Source: Streptomyces noursei
GTDB lineage: Bacteria; Actinomycetota; Actinomycetes; Streptomycetales; Streptomycetaceae
Assembly (NCBI RefSeq): GCF_016917755.1
Contig: NZ_CP070326.1
Location: 1,674,001 to 1,738,000, forward strand
DNA: 64,000 bases
Reading direction: 5' to 3'
Below the pieces are notes generated by a model, which had not been told where the DNA came from, did no database searches, and saw only the letters and a program-made list of their open reading frames with translations. Numbering within the stretch: the stretch's first letter is position 1; every line of letters starts with the position of its first letter. The translations under genes were made by a program, and so were the position numbers. Below, one piece after another: positions 1 through 8,960 of this stretch.

Positions 1-1
1 C

Positions 2-1504
2 CTGAACCAGGACCAGACCGTCAGCCGCAAGTTCACCGAGGCGATGATCGCTCTCAAGCTCGACAACCGGCTGAGCAAGGACGAGATCCTGGAGGGATAC
101 CTCAACACCAGTTGGTTCGGCCGCGGCACCTACGGCATCCAGCGCGCCGCACAGGCCTACTACGGCAAGGACGCCAGCGAACTCAACGCGAGCCAGGCCG
201 CTTTCCTGGCGTCGCTGCTCAAGGGCGCCGGCCTGTACGACCCCACTCTGAGTGCGGCCAACCACCACCGGGCGGTGGAGCGCTGGAACTGGATCCTGGA
301 CCGGATGGTCAAGATCGGCAGGCTGTCGCCGTCCGAACGGGCCGGGTACCGGACCTTCCCGGAGCCGCTCAAACAGAACCCGCTGTACGACACCGGTCAG
401 CAGAGCGACTACCTGGTGGAACTCGCCTCCCAATACGCCAAGAAAGCCGGGCACCTCTCGGACCGGCAGTTCGACCTGGGCGGCTATCAGATCTACACCA
501 CCTTCGACCGCAAACGGGAGGCGGCCCTCGACGACGTGGTGGCCAAGGCGCGCAAGAAGGTCCGGCAGACCCATCCGGACGCGGCAGCCACCGCCCATTA
601 CGGCGTCGCGTCGCTGGCCACCGACGGCCGCATCCTCGCCGTCTACGGCGGCCCGGACCACCGGAAGCAGGGTTACAACGAGTCCAATGCCGGGACGGTA
701 CCGGCCGGTTCGGCCTTCCTGCCGTTCGTGTACGCGGCCGGTCTGGAGCACGGCGTCGTCAGGCGGCGGGACGCACCCAGGGAGAGGGTCACCCCGCGGT
801 CCCTCTACGACGGCGACGACGGCGTGCCCGTCAGCACACCGGAGGGCCCCTACTGGAACCGCAGCGGCAAGAAGGTCACCGCCCACAACGACGGCCGGAA
901 GTCCTGGGGCCGGATGACGCTGCGCGAGGCGCTCGCCAAGTCGGTGAACACCCCCTTCATGCAACTGGGCATGGACACGGGCCTGGACAAGGTCAAGCAG
1001 ACGTCCCAGGCGGCCGGGCTGCTGTCGTCGAGCATGGGGCCGCAGGTACCCGCCCTGTCCCTGGGCAGTTCCACGCCGAGCGCGATCCGCATGGCCAGCG
1101 GCTACGCCACCTTCGCCGCCGCGGGACAGCACGTCGAGCCGTACTCCGTGCGCCGCGTCACCCGGAACGGCTCGGCCGTGCGGCTGGACCTCCCGGACGC
1201 GCACCGCGCGGTATCCGCCCAGGTGGCCGGGGAGGTGACGCAGGCGCTCGCCGACTCCTTCCGCTCCGCCCACCCCGACGCCGCTCCCGCCGCGGCGGCG
1301 GTGTCCGGCAAGGCCGGCACCGTCGCCGATGACACGGCCGCCTGGTACGTCGGCACGGCCCGCGCCGTGTCGACGGCCGTGGTCGTCTACCGCATGGATC
1401 TGGCCAAGAGCCTCGAACCGCTGCCGCTGAAGGGGCTCGCGGGAACCGCCGCCGACAGCGCCCCGTACGACATCTGGGCGGGAGCCATGGGCCCACTGCG
1501 CTGA
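2..1504 (+). CDS. Bifunctional penicillin-binding protein (GT51 glycosyltransferase/transpeptidase), 5' partial
   Basis: Class A PBP that would polymerise and cross-link peptidoglycan outside the membrane. The reading frame is open from base 2, so the start, membrane anchor and early GT51 motifs lie outside the window; 500 residues remain. Residues 1-60 carry the late GT51 signature (RKFTEAMIALKLDNRLSKDE, then EGYLN and FGRGTYGIQ). The transpeptidase half is recognisable but altered. The usual SxxK active site reads S237-A-F-L240, so the catalytic lysine is missing. SVN (314-316) is intact. The KTG box reads KAG (437-439). The glycosyltransferase part may still work while transpeptidation is doubtful. 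The following genes also encode cell-envelope enzymes. The family assignment is firm; loss of transpeptidase activity is inferred from motifs only. Confidence 0.88.
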   Translation: MNQDQTVSRKFTEAMIALKLDNRLSKDEILEGYLNTSWFGRGTYGIQRAAQAYYGKDASELNASQAAFLASLLKGAGLYDPTLSAANHHRAVERWNWILDRMVKIGRLSPSERAGYRTFPEPLKQNPLYDTGQQSDYLVELASQYAKKAGHLSDRQFDLGGYQIYTTFDRKREAALDDVVAKARKKVRQTHPDAAATAHYGVASLATDGRILAVYGGPDHRKQGYNESNAGTVPAGSAFLPFVYAAGLEHGVVRRRDAPRERVTPRSLYDGDDGVPVSTPEGPYWNRSGKKVTAHNDGRKSWGRMTLREALAKSVNTPFMQLGMDTGLDKVKQTSQAAGLLSSSMGPQVPALSLGSSTPSAIRMASGYATFAAAGQHVEPYSVRRVTRNGSAVRLDLPDAHRAVSAQVAGEVTQALADSFRSAHPDAAPAAAAVSGKAGTVADDTAAWYVGTARAVSTAVVVYRMDLAKSLEPLPLKGLAGTAADSAPYDIWAGAMGPLR

Positions 1505-1564
1505 CCGGCGGACCGTCCGCACCCGCATCCGCACCGGAACCTCCCTCGCAGATTTGAGCCTTGT

Positions 1565-2854
1565 ATGAAGTCGACTCCGGGCCGCCGCCGTAAGGCGCGC
1601 GCACCCCGCCGCACCGTCCGTACCCGATTCGCAGCCCTTGCGGCAGCCGCCCTCGTCGTCTGCGCGGCCGCCGCGGGCTACCTGGTGTTGATCCAGACCG
1701 ACGGCCAGGCTTCGGCTCCTTCCGGCGGCAAGGGGGGATCGGTCGCCCAGAGCCCGCCGCAGCCTCGCAGGGAGCCGGAGTGGGACGGCAAGCCGAAGAT
1801 CCTCGGGGACGGATCGACCTCCTACACCGGCCCGCAGAAGGGGCAGTTGAAGGCCGTGCCGCTCGAACCAGGGGAGAAGCCACCACAGTTCGTCGTCTTC
1901 TCCTGGGACGGTGCGCTGGAGGGCGACGACCGGCTCTTCTCCCACTACCGCGACATGGCCAAGGACCACGACGCCCACATGACCTTCTTCCTCACGGGCA
2001 TCTACCTGCTGCCCAAGAGCAAGAAGGATCTCTACCACCCGCCCCAGCACCCGGTGGGCTCCGCGGCGATCAGCTACCCCACCGACGAGCACATCCGCAC
2101 CACCCTGACGCAGCTCGCCGCGGCCTACGAGGACGGCAACGAGATCGGCACCCACTTCAACGGCCACTTCTGCGGCGCCAAGGGAGGCGCCGACTGGAGC
2201 GTGGAGGAGTGGAAGAGCGAGATCGACCAGTTCTACGACTTCGTGGAGAAGTGGCGGACCAACACCGGCGACAAGGACACTCCCGCGCTGCCCTTCGACT
2301 TCCGCAAGGAGGTGACCGGCGGTCGAGCCCCTTGTCTGGAGGGGCAGCCGAACCTGCTCAAAGCCATGAAGAGCTACGGCTGGCGCTACGACGCGAGCTC
2401 CCCGGGCGACTTCCAGATATGGCCGAGCAAGAAGAACGGCATCTGGGACTTTCCGCTGCAGATGCTTCCGTACCCCGGCGGCAACTACCAGGGTCTGTCG
2501 ATGGACTTCAACTTCCTCTACAACCAGTCCCATGGCGAGACCAAGGGCGATCCGGCCAAGTACGTCGCCTGGGAGCAGCAGACCGTCGATTCCTACATGT
2601 CAGGCTTCAACCGTGTCTACTACGGCAGCCGGGCACCGCTGTTCATCGGCAACCATTTCGAGGACTGGAACGGCGGCATCTACATGAAGGCCGTCGACCA
2701 GGTGATCAAGAAAGTCTGCACCAAGAAGGGCGTCAAGTGCGTGTCCTTCAAGGAACTCGCCGACTGGCTCGACGTGCAGAAGCCCGAAACGCTGCAGCGC
2801 CTGCGCGGCCTGGATCCGGCCCAGTCGCCGGACTGGTCCACGGTCGTCCGGTGA
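1565..2854 (+). CDS. Membrane-anchored polysaccharide deacetylase-like protein (CE4 fold)
   Basis: 429 residues with a basic N-terminus and a hydrophobic segment at about 22-44, giving a type II anchor or uncleaved signal; the rest should be extracytoplasmic. The CE4-like features are FSWDG (Asp115) in the position of the family's TFDDG motif, and GTHFNGHF (His197, His201) matching the metal-binding H-x3-H motif. A Gly/Pro/Ser-rich linker (about 48-75) follows the anchor. The likely role is deacetylation of an acetylated cell-wall or extracellular polysaccharide; the substrate cannot be read from the sequence. It starts 60 bases after the PBP stop, on the same strand. No clear ribosome binding site precedes the ATG, so the exact start is uncertain. 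Confidence 0.8.
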   Translation: MKSTPGRRRKARAPRRTVRTRFAALAAAALVVCAAAAGYLVLIQTDGQASAPSGGKGGSVAQSPPQPRREPEWDGKPKILGDGSTSYTGPQKGQLKAVPLEPGEKPPQFVVFSWDGALEGDDRLFSHYRDMAKDHDAHMTFFLTGIYLLPKSKKDLYHPPQHPVGSAAISYPTDEHIRTTLTQLAAAYEDGNEIGTHFNGHFCGAKGGADWSVEEWKSEIDQFYDFVEKWRTNTGDKDTPALPFDFRKEVTGGRAPCLEGQPNLLKAMKSYGWRYDASSPGDFQIWPSKKNGIWDFPLQMLPYPGGNYQGLSMDFNFLYNQSHGETKGDPAKYVAWEQQTVDSYMSGFNRVYYGSRAPLFIGNHFEDWNGGIYMKAVDQVIKKVCTKKGVKCVSFKELADWLDVQKPETLQRLRGLDPAQSPDWSTVVR

Positions 2855-2961
2855 CCCGGAAACCGGCCTGGCTCCCATCGCCCAGGCCCCTTTACGCATT
2901 TCACCTATCTCACGCGAAACTCGATCGCCCGGGCTGTCTACCGGAGCAGAGGGGAACATCG

Positions 2962-4140
2962 TTGAAATCCATGAGAACAGGCCGCAAGTGGAGCCGCGCC
3001 ACCATAGTCACGGTGGCGACAGCCTCGGTGGCCACGGGAATCCTGCTGCCCAACCAGAGCGCGAGCGCGGCGGCCCCGGCCGGCCCGACGGTGGACTCGG
3101 CAACCAAGGTCGCATTTCAGCGCCTGGCCGACGCGGTCTTCACCGATCGCACGCAGTCCCTGGTGAGCGATGCCCGGGGCGGGCGCCAGAAGCCACACCC
3201 GCAGCGGACGTCCGGCTTCACCGGAAAGGTGCGGCTGTCCGAGACGCAGTCGCGCGAGGAGCGATCGACGCTCGACGAACTGCGCGCCCGCAAGTCCCGC
3301 CTCGCCCGGCTCGGCGAGAAGTACAGCGGAGCCGGCACCCGTGTCACGCTGGACGCCACCCGGGTGGAAGGCCGGTATGCCACGGTCGAGGTCACCGAGA
3401 CCACGACTCTGGCGTACGAGGAGGCCCAGGGTGCCGAGCCCGAGACCACCGGGTTCCGGGCCCACCACGAACTTTCCTTCCAGGCCGACCGCAAGGGTGA
3501 CTGGCGGCTGACCGGTGTCCGCGATACCGACGACGGCTACCTCGCGGTGAACCAGGTCGCCAAGCCCTCCGTCGCCGCGCCGGCCACCGCCGCCGACCCG
3601 CCCTCGGCGACCCGCTCGGCCACGACGTGGCCCGCACGGCCCGCCCCGAAGAACACGAACACCGGGTACGACTACAAGGCCATGGCGGCCTACGCGACGA
3701 AGTACTGGAACAGCTACAACCCGGACTTCCCCGATTTCAGCGGCGTCGGTGCCGGCGGGGACTGCACCAACTTCGTCAGCCAGTCCCTCAAGGCCGGCGG
3801 CTGGCAGCACGTCCCCGGCTACACGACGGACTTCCACAAGTGGTTCGGCAACGCCGAGATCCAGTCGGACTCGTTCGTCGGCGTCAACGAGTTCTCCTGG
3901 TTCGCCCTGTCCTCCAAGCGCGCCACCAGTCTCGCGAACGTCTACCAGATGGACGTCGGCGACGTGCTGCAGGTGGACTTCGACAAGGACGGGTCCAAGG
4001 ACCACTCCATGATCGTCACCAAGCGCAGTCAGCAGGGCATGCCGTATGTCACGTATCACTCCAACGACACCTACAACAGGTCGGTGGCCAGCCTCGTCGC
4101 GTCGTACCCGTACGCCGCGTACTACGCCTACCGCACCTGA
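2962..4140 (+). CDS. Secreted amidase-domain protein (Amidase_6 type)
   Basis: 392 residues. TTG at 2962 is chosen because AGGGG lies 7 bases upstream; the ATG at 2971 is too far from it. An N-terminal signal peptide (basic start, hydrophobic stretch, cleavage near ASA-A around residue 37) points to export. The middle (about 40-200) is a charged domain without a recognised family. The C-terminal 160 residues match the putative amidase domain: YDYKAMAAYATKYWN, GGDCTNFVSQ with Cys268, and KDHSMIV with His348 as likely nucleophile and general base of a papain-like hydrolase. It probably cleaves an amide bond in peptidoglycan or a related polymer. It follows two other envelope genes. Confidence 0.82.
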   Translation: MKSMRTGRKWSRATIVTVATASVATGILLPNQSASAAAPAGPTVDSATKVAFQRLADAVFTDRTQSLVSDARGGRQKPHPQRTSGFTGKVRLSETQSREERSTLDELRARKSRLARLGEKYSGAGTRVTLDATRVEGRYATVEVTETTTLAYEEAQGAEPETTGFRAHHELSFQADRKGDWRLTGVRDTDDGYLAVNQVAKPSVAAPATAADPPSATRSATTWPARPAPKNTNTGYDYKAMAAYATKYWNSYNPDFPDFSGVGAGGDCTNFVSQSLKAGGWQHVPGYTTDFHKWFGNAEIQSDSFVGVNEFSWFALSSKRATSLANVYQMDVGDVLQVDFDKDGSKDHSMIVTKRSQQGMPYVTYHSNDTYNRSVASLVASYPYAAYYAYRT

Positions 4141-4312
4141 GCGGTGCCCGACACCAGCGGCCTGCGCTGCGGCCCTCGGCCACCGCACTGCGGAGTCCCC
4201 GCACGGTGGTGTGACCGTCGCAGCCACCGCGAACGCCCACGGCACGCACGGTGACGCGCATCCGCACCGTAGTTCTCGCCGTGTGCCGACTCCGTGGGGG
4301 CAGCCCCCGGTT

Positions 4313-4353
4313 GGCGGCCGGTACCCCGGTCCCCAACCGGGGTACCGGCCGCC
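4313..4353. promoter_or_regulatory. Perfect 17-bp inverted repeat, 7-base loop, upstream of the Lrp gene
   Basis: Left arm 4313-4329 and right arm 4337-4353 are exact reverse complements; each arm contains a GGTACC/KpnI-like core. No T-tract follows. It lies 173 bases after the amidase stop and 39 bases before the Lrp-family start. It could be an operator for autoregulation by the regulator, or a terminator of the upstream genes. A smaller hairpin (GGGGGCAGCCCCC) sits just upstream. Confidence 0.55.
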
Positions 4354-4391
4354 CGCCCGCTCATCGACGACGTGGTCAGTGAGGAGGACGC

Positions 4392-5354
4392 ATGCTGGAC
4401 GGGCTGGACCGCGGGTTGCTGCAGGCGCTGCAGATCGATGGACGTGTGGCGTTCTCGCTGGTCGGTGAGGTGCTTGGGGTGTCGGACCAGACGATCGCGC
4501 GCCGGTATGCACGGCTGCGGGCCGAGGCGGGGGTGCGGGTGCTGGGGGCGGTACGCCCGCAGGCCGTCGGGCGGCAGGTGTGGGTGGTGCGGGTGCGGTG
4601 CGTGCCGGAGGCGGCCGTGGGGCTCGCGCGTGCGCTGGCACGGCAGCCGGAGACCTCCTGGGTGCAGATCGCCTCAGGCGGCTCGGAGCTCGTCTGCATG
4701 GTGCAGGCGCAGGCCGACGCTCCGGCGGAGGAGTCGACTTTGCTGGCCCGCCTCCCGCGCACCCCCCGGGTGACCGACGTGAGTGCGCACTGCGTCCTGC
4801 ACACGTTCTTCGGCGGCAGTACCAGTCCGCTGACGAAGAACGGGCCGGTGACCTCCGATCAGCGAGCGCGGCTGCGGCCACCGGCCACCGAGCCGGTGAC
4901 GTCGCCGGTAGAGCTGACCGCAGAGGACCACGCACTGCTGGAGGCACTGGCGCTCGACGGGCGAGCCGGGTTTCGGTCGCTGGCTTCGGCGACGGGCTGG
5001 TCGCAGACAAGTGTGCGGCGCCGCCTGGCGGAACTGCGCGCGGGCGGGGTCGTGTACTTCGACGTGGACTTCGATCCGGCGGTGTTCGGACTGCGGACGT
5101 CCGCCGCGCTGTGGCTGAGCATCGCACCGGGCGACCTGGCAGCGGCAGGCGAGGCGCTGGCGGCACATCCGCAGGTGAGCTTCGCGGCGGCCACCACCGG
5201 TGCGTCCAATCTCTACGCGAGTGTGCAGTGCAGCGGCAGCACGGCGCTGTACGGGTACCTGACGGGTCCCGTGGCGGCGCTGCCCGGGGTGCGGTCGGTG
5301 GAGACCGCACCCAGCATGCGGGTGTTCAAGCAAGCCTCCCCGATCGTCGGATAG
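4392..5354 (+). CDS. Two-domain Lrp/AsnC-family transcriptional regulator
   Basis: 320 residues, about twice the classical Lrp length. Two HTH-plus-ligand-binding units are visible. The first starts at residue 3 (LDGLDRGLLQALQIDGR, then VSDQTIARRYARLR) and the second at about 173 (LTAEDHALLEALALDGR, then WSQTSVRRRLAELR). Each is followed by a RAM-like alpha/beta segment. This duplicated architecture is common in Streptomyces. It probably binds DNA as an oligomer in response to an amino acid or other small molecule. The ATG follows GAGGAGGACGC. The adjacent flavin oxidoreductase, 121 bases downstream on the same strand, is a plausible target. The effector is unknown. Confidence 0.88.
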   Translation: MLDGLDRGLLQALQIDGRVAFSLVGEVLGVSDQTIARRYARLRAEAGVRVLGAVRPQAVGRQVWVVRVRCVPEAAVGLARALARQPETSWVQIASGGSELVCMVQAQADAPAEESTLLARLPRTPRVTDVSAHCVLHTFFGGSTSPLTKNGPVTSDQRARLRPPATEPVTSPVELTAEDHALLEALALDGRAGFRSLASATGWSQTSVRRRLAELRAGGVVYFDVDFDPAVFGLRTSAALWLSIAPGDLAAAGEALAAHPQVSFAAATTGASNLYASVQCSGSTALYGYLTGPVAALPGVRSVETAPSMRVFKQASPIVG

Positions 5355-5475
5355 CGCCGGCAGAGGGCCCTGGCACATCGGATATCGCCGACTTCCGGGG
5401 GCCTTCCTGTTGCGGACCGGTGGGTTCGACGACGGTGGGCGCGTGAAACCCGTCCGTACGGAAGGAACCGCCTCG

Positions 5476-6573
5476 ATGCACACCGCGTTCGACCCGATCA
5501 CCGTCGGTCCGCTCACCCTCCCCAACCGGATCGCCATGGCGCCGCTGACCCGTCGCCGCGCGTACGGTGAGAGCCTGTCCGCGACCCCGCTCATGGTCGA
5601 GTACTACCGGCAGCGTGCCACTGCAGGACTGCTCGTCGCCGAAGCCATCCAACCCAACCGCGTCGGCCAGGGCTACACCGACACCCCCGGCCTGCACGAC
5701 GCCCGCCAGGTCGAGTCCTGGCGCCCCATCACACAGGCTGTCCACGAAGCGGGCGGCCGCATCTACGCGCAGCTGATGCACGCGGGCCGCAACAGCCACC
5801 CCGAACTCCTGGGCGGCGGCCGGCATCCCCTCGCGCCGTCTGCCGTCGCAGCCGACGGGGAGGTGCGCATCCACGGAGGCGAGCCCGCCGTCCGCAAGCC
5901 CTTCCCCGTACCGCGCTCCATGACCACGCAGGAGATCGCCGGCACCATCGCCGACTTCGCCGACGCGGCCGCGAACGCGATCGATGCCGGATTTGACGGC
6001 GTCGAGCTGCATGGCGCATACGGCTACCTCATCCAGCAGTTCCTCTCGGGCAACGCCAACCGCCGCACCGATGCCTACGGCGGCAGCATCGCCGGACGCG
6101 TCCGGTTCCCGGTCGAACTCGTCGAAGCCGTGGCCGCACGCATCGGAGCGGAGCGGCTGGCGCTTCGCATCAGCCCTGGCTGCCCAGCCTTCGGCCTCGT
6201 GGAGCCCGACCCGCACGAGCTCTACCTGACGCTGATCGACCAGCTGCCTCCGCAGCTGGCCTATCTGCATGTGTTCGAGTTCCCCGGCCACCGCGCCCTC
6301 ACCGTGGAACTGCGCCGCAGCTGGGAAGGGGTGTACATGCTCAACCCGCACGAGGCCCCCGAGGACTGGCCCGCCGGCCCCCGTCAACTGCACTTGGTGG
6401 ACGACGGGCTCGCGGACATCCTCTCCTTCGGCACCCACTTCATCGCCAACCCCGATCTCGTGGACCGCCTCCGCACCGGTGCCCCGCTCAACGAGGCCGA
6501 TCCCACCACCTTCTACCGCGGCGACCACCGTGGCTACACCGACTACCCGACCATGGCGCAGACCCGGCCTTGA
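5476..6573 (+). CDS. Old Yellow Enzyme family alkene reductase (NADH:flavin oxidoreductase)
   Basis: 365-residue single-domain FMN enzyme of the OYE/NemA group, which reduces activated C=C bonds with NAD(P)H. Family marks: FDPITVGPLTLPNRIAMAPL at the start, then QLMHAGR, NRRTDAYGGS and GTHFIANPDL. ATG 5476 follows GGAAGG by about 10 bases. In the substrate-binding HxxN/HxxH motif the sequence reads HGAYGYL, so His179 is kept but the partner is Tyr182. This may alter how the carbonyl of the substrate is held. It lies downstream of the Lrp-family regulator and probably shares its regulation. Cytosolic. Confidence 0.9.
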   Translation: MHTAFDPITVGPLTLPNRIAMAPLTRRRAYGESLSATPLMVEYYRQRATAGLLVAEAIQPNRVGQGYTDTPGLHDARQVESWRPITQAVHEAGGRIYAQLMHAGRNSHPELLGGGRHPLAPSAVAADGEVRIHGGEPAVRKPFPVPRSMTTQEIAGTIADFADAAANAIDAGFDGVELHGAYGYLIQQFLSGNANRRTDAYGGSIAGRVRFPVELVEAVAARIGAERLALRISPGCPAFGLVEPDPHELYLTLIDQLPPQLAYLHVFEFPGHRALTVELRRSWEGVYMLNPHEAPEDWPAGPRQLHLVDDGLADILSFGTHFIANPDLVDRLRTGAPLNEADPTTFYRGDHRGYTDYPTMAQTRP

Positions 6574-6585
6574 ACACCCGCCCAA

Positions 6586-6735
6586 GGGACTGCCGACTAC
6601 TTTCTCTACGGGTCCGCCGCGGCCCTGGTCTTCGGTCGGGTCTTCTTTCCGGAGTCCGACCCGTTGACGGGGACCTTGCTGTCGTTTCTCACTTACGCCA
6701 TCGGGGTCGCCGCGCCGATCCTGCTGACGACGCCG
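6586..6735 (+). pseudogene. Remnant of an MHS-type MFS metabolite transporter
   Basis: Translation from 6586 gives GTADYFLYGSAAALVFGRVF, then FFPESDPLTGTLLSFLTYAI and GVAAPILLTT. The first part is the conserved TM1-TM2 opening of metabolite:H+ symporters (MHS subfamily of MFS). PILLTT fits the stretch just after the GRK motif between TM2 and TM3, so roughly 20 residues seem deleted between GVAA and PILL. No start codon with a ribosome binding site is present, and similarity ends at about 6735. The intact gene would have been about 430 codons. The PucR-type regulator next door may once have controlled it. Confidence 0.68.
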
Positions 6736-6830
6736 CGGTCCATCATCGGTGAGGGGGGCGGGAGATCTGCCCCTCCTGTCCCCCGTCCCCCCCTTCCCCT
6801 TTTCCCTTCTCTCCTGCTACGGCTCGCCTC

Positions 6831-8756
6831 ATGAACCCAGATACCGTGTCCGCCGCTCCGTACCTGCGTCGCCTGATCGATCTGCTCGGTGCGGACGCCC
6901 CGGCCGAGGAGTTCGGCGCGGTCGCCGCCGAGGCGCGCGTCAACGGGGTCGGTGCGCAGGGTCTGTCCGAGGTGGAGGGCGCCACCCGGACCGTGCTGCG
7001 GGTGAGGGGCGTGCTGCGGCAGCACCGGCGGCGTGAGGCGGAGCTCGCGGCCCTCTTCGACACGGCCGGTGACCTGGCCGGACTGCGCGACCTCGATGCC
7101 GTGTTGCAGTCGATCGTGCGCCGTGCCCGGACGCTGCTGGGCACCGACACCGCGTACCTCACGCTCCCCGATCCGGCGGCCCGCGATACCTACATGCGGG
7201 TCACCGACGGCTCGGTGTCCGCGCTGTTCCAGGGGCTGCGACTGGGGCTGGGCGACGGCCTCGGCGGCCTGGTCGCCCAGAACGCCCAACCGTACGTCAC
7301 ACCCGACTACCGCACCGACAGCCGCTTCCGTCACACCCGCACCATCGACGCCGGGGTCCTCGACGAGGGCCTGGTCGCGATCCTCGGCGTGCCGCTGCTC
7401 CTGGGGTCCGGGGGTGGCGGCGGTGGCGAGGTCATCGGCGTACTGTTCGCCGCCGACCGCACCCCGCGGGCCTTCTCGCCCGACGAGATCGCCCTGCTGT
7501 GTTCGCTGGCCGCGCACGCCGCCATCGCCATCGACACCGCGGCGGCGATCACCAACACCCAGGCTGCGCTCGCCGAGTTGGCGGCGGCCAACGAGGTCAT
7601 CCAGGAGCACGCCGCAGCCATGCAGCGCGCCGAGGAGGCGCACGACCGGCTCACCGATCTGGTGCTGCGCGGCGGCGATGTGCGGGACGTGGCCGCCGCG
7701 GTCGCCGACCTGCTCGACGGGGCCATCGCGATCCACGACCCCGAAGGGCGGGTGCTCACCGCCGTCGGCCCCGGCGGCGCCGCGTTCCCCGGCCGCGGCA
7801 CGGTGGCCGAGGTCGTGGCGGACTCCCGGACCGCCGGCCGCACGGTGTTCCGCGACGGCCGCTGGACGTGTGCCGTACTGGCCGGGCAGGAGGTGTTGGG
7901 CAGTCTGGTCCTGCACGGCCGGCCCGACCTCGACGACGCCGCCAAGCGGCTCTTCGAGCGGGCCGGCGTCGTCACCGCCCTGCTCCTGCTGCAACGGCGT
8001 TCCGTCGCCGAGGCGGAGAACCGGATCCGTGGGGAACTGATCAGCGATCTCCTCAACGCCCCCGACCGCGATCCCCTCGGCCTGACGGAGCGCGGGCGCC
8101 GTCTGGGCTTCGACCTCGACCGGCCCCATCTGCTGCTCGTCGCCGAGGCCGACACCGCATCCCGGCAGCGACTGGCCGGGGCGGCCATGCGCCACCGCGT
8201 CGCCGGCGACGGCATCAGCGCCGAACACGCCGGCCGGGTGGTGGTGTTGCTCGCGGAGAACGGCACCGCCCCCGGCGACGTGGCCAGAAGCGCCGCCAGG
8301 CACCTCACCCGGCTCGCCGGCGCGCCGGTGACGGTCGCCGCGGCCGGACCGGCGGCCGGACCCCAGGCACTGGCCGCCGCCCACGCCGAGGCGATCCGGT
8401 GCCTGCGGGCCCTGCGCGTGCTGGGCCGGGAGGGCGGCGCCTGCGCGGCCGACCTGGGGTTCCTCGGCGTGCTCCTGGGCGACGAGAAGGACGCGGACGG
8501 CTTCGTCGCCGGTGTCCTGGGGCCGCTCCTGCGGTACGACGAGCGACGCGGCACCGCACTCGTGCGCACCCTTGAGGCGTACTTCGGCTGCGGAGGGAGC
8601 CTGACCCGCGCCAAGGACGAGCTCCACGTGCACGTCAACACGGTCGTCCAACGGCTCGACCGGGTCCAGGCACTGCTCGGGGAGGACTGGAACAGCCCCG
8701 AGCGCGCGCTGGAGTTGCAGATCGCGCTCCGGCTCCATCGGCTGACCGGGAGTTGA
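6831..8756 (+). CDS. GAF-domain PucR/CdaR-type transcriptional regulator
   Basis: 641 residues. Order: N-terminal helical segment (1-70), GAF sensor domain (about 75-240), short coiled coil (about 245-285), second sensor-like region, CdaR GGDEF-like domain (about 400-540), and a C-terminal PucR HTH (about 575-640; RTLEAYFGCGGSLTRAKDEL and HVHVNTVVQRLDRV). These cytosolic regulators commonly activate nearby catabolic or transport genes on binding a small molecule. The neighbouring MHS transporter is now a remnant, so the regulator may have lost a target. ATG 6831 has no strong ribosome binding site; pyrimidine-rich sequence precedes it. Confidence 0.87.
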   Translation: MNPDTVSAAPYLRRLIDLLGADAPAEEFGAVAAEARVNGVGAQGLSEVEGATRTVLRVRGVLRQHRRREAELAALFDTAGDLAGLRDLDAVLQSIVRRARTLLGTDTAYLTLPDPAARDTYMRVTDGSVSALFQGLRLGLGDGLGGLVAQNAQPYVTPDYRTDSRFRHTRTIDAGVLDEGLVAILGVPLLLGSGGGGGGEVIGVLFAADRTPRAFSPDEIALLCSLAAHAAIAIDTAAAITNTQAALAELAAANEVIQEHAAAMQRAEEAHDRLTDLVLRGGDVRDVAAAVADLLDGAIAIHDPEGRVLTAVGPGGAAFPGRGTVAEVVADSRTAGRTVFRDGRWTCAVLAGQEVLGSLVLHGRPDLDDAAKRLFERAGVVTALLLLQRRSVAEAENRIRGELISDLLNAPDRDPLGLTERGRRLGFDLDRPHLLLVAEADTASRQRLAGAAMRHRVAGDGISAEHAGRVVVLLAENGTAPGDVARSAARHLTRLAGAPVTVAAAGPAAGPQALAAAHAEAIRCLRALRVLGREGGACAADLGFLGVLLGDEKDADGFVAGVLGPLLRYDERRGTALVRTLEAYFGCGGSLTRAKDELHVHVNTVVQRLDRVQALLGEDWNSPERALELQIALRLHRLTGS

Positions 8757-8932
8757 CGCGGCGACCCGCCGGCCGAGACGTGACGCCCCCGTCGCGCTGC
8801 CCGCCGTGCCGGTCGCGGTCACGGACGGTGGGCCGACCGGGACGCGGTGACGGTCGGTTCGCCCCGCCGGTGGTGGTGGTCCAGCGGGCCGCGGCGGCGC
8901 TGCGCAGGGGTGTGACTGCCCCGGGCGTCGAT

Positions 8933-8960
8933 TGGTCTAGTCCTATCTTGGTCCAGTCCA
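8933..8960 (+). promoter_or_regulatory. Paired 12-bp direct repeats of a chitinase promoter
   Basis: TGGTCTAGTCCT (8933-8944) and TGGTCCAGTCCA (8949-8960) are 12-bp direct repeats 16 bp apart, ending directly at the -35 box. Streptomyces chitinase promoters are known for such repeats (TGGTC-type, linked to chitin induction and glucose repression; the GlcNAc regulator DasR recognises a related ACTGGTCTAGACCAGT-like site). Sequence match seen here; regulation inferred from the known family. Confidence 0.78.

Noticed and set aside
2938..5310. Very long open frame on the minus strand opposite the amidase and Lrp genes
   Set aside because: Arg/Pro/Ala-rich composition with no family motifs; a codon-position shadow common in GC-rich DNA. 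Similar long antisense frames at 6693-8822, 10960-13818, 19535-22564, 33413-36541, 42599-45226 were rejected for the same reason.
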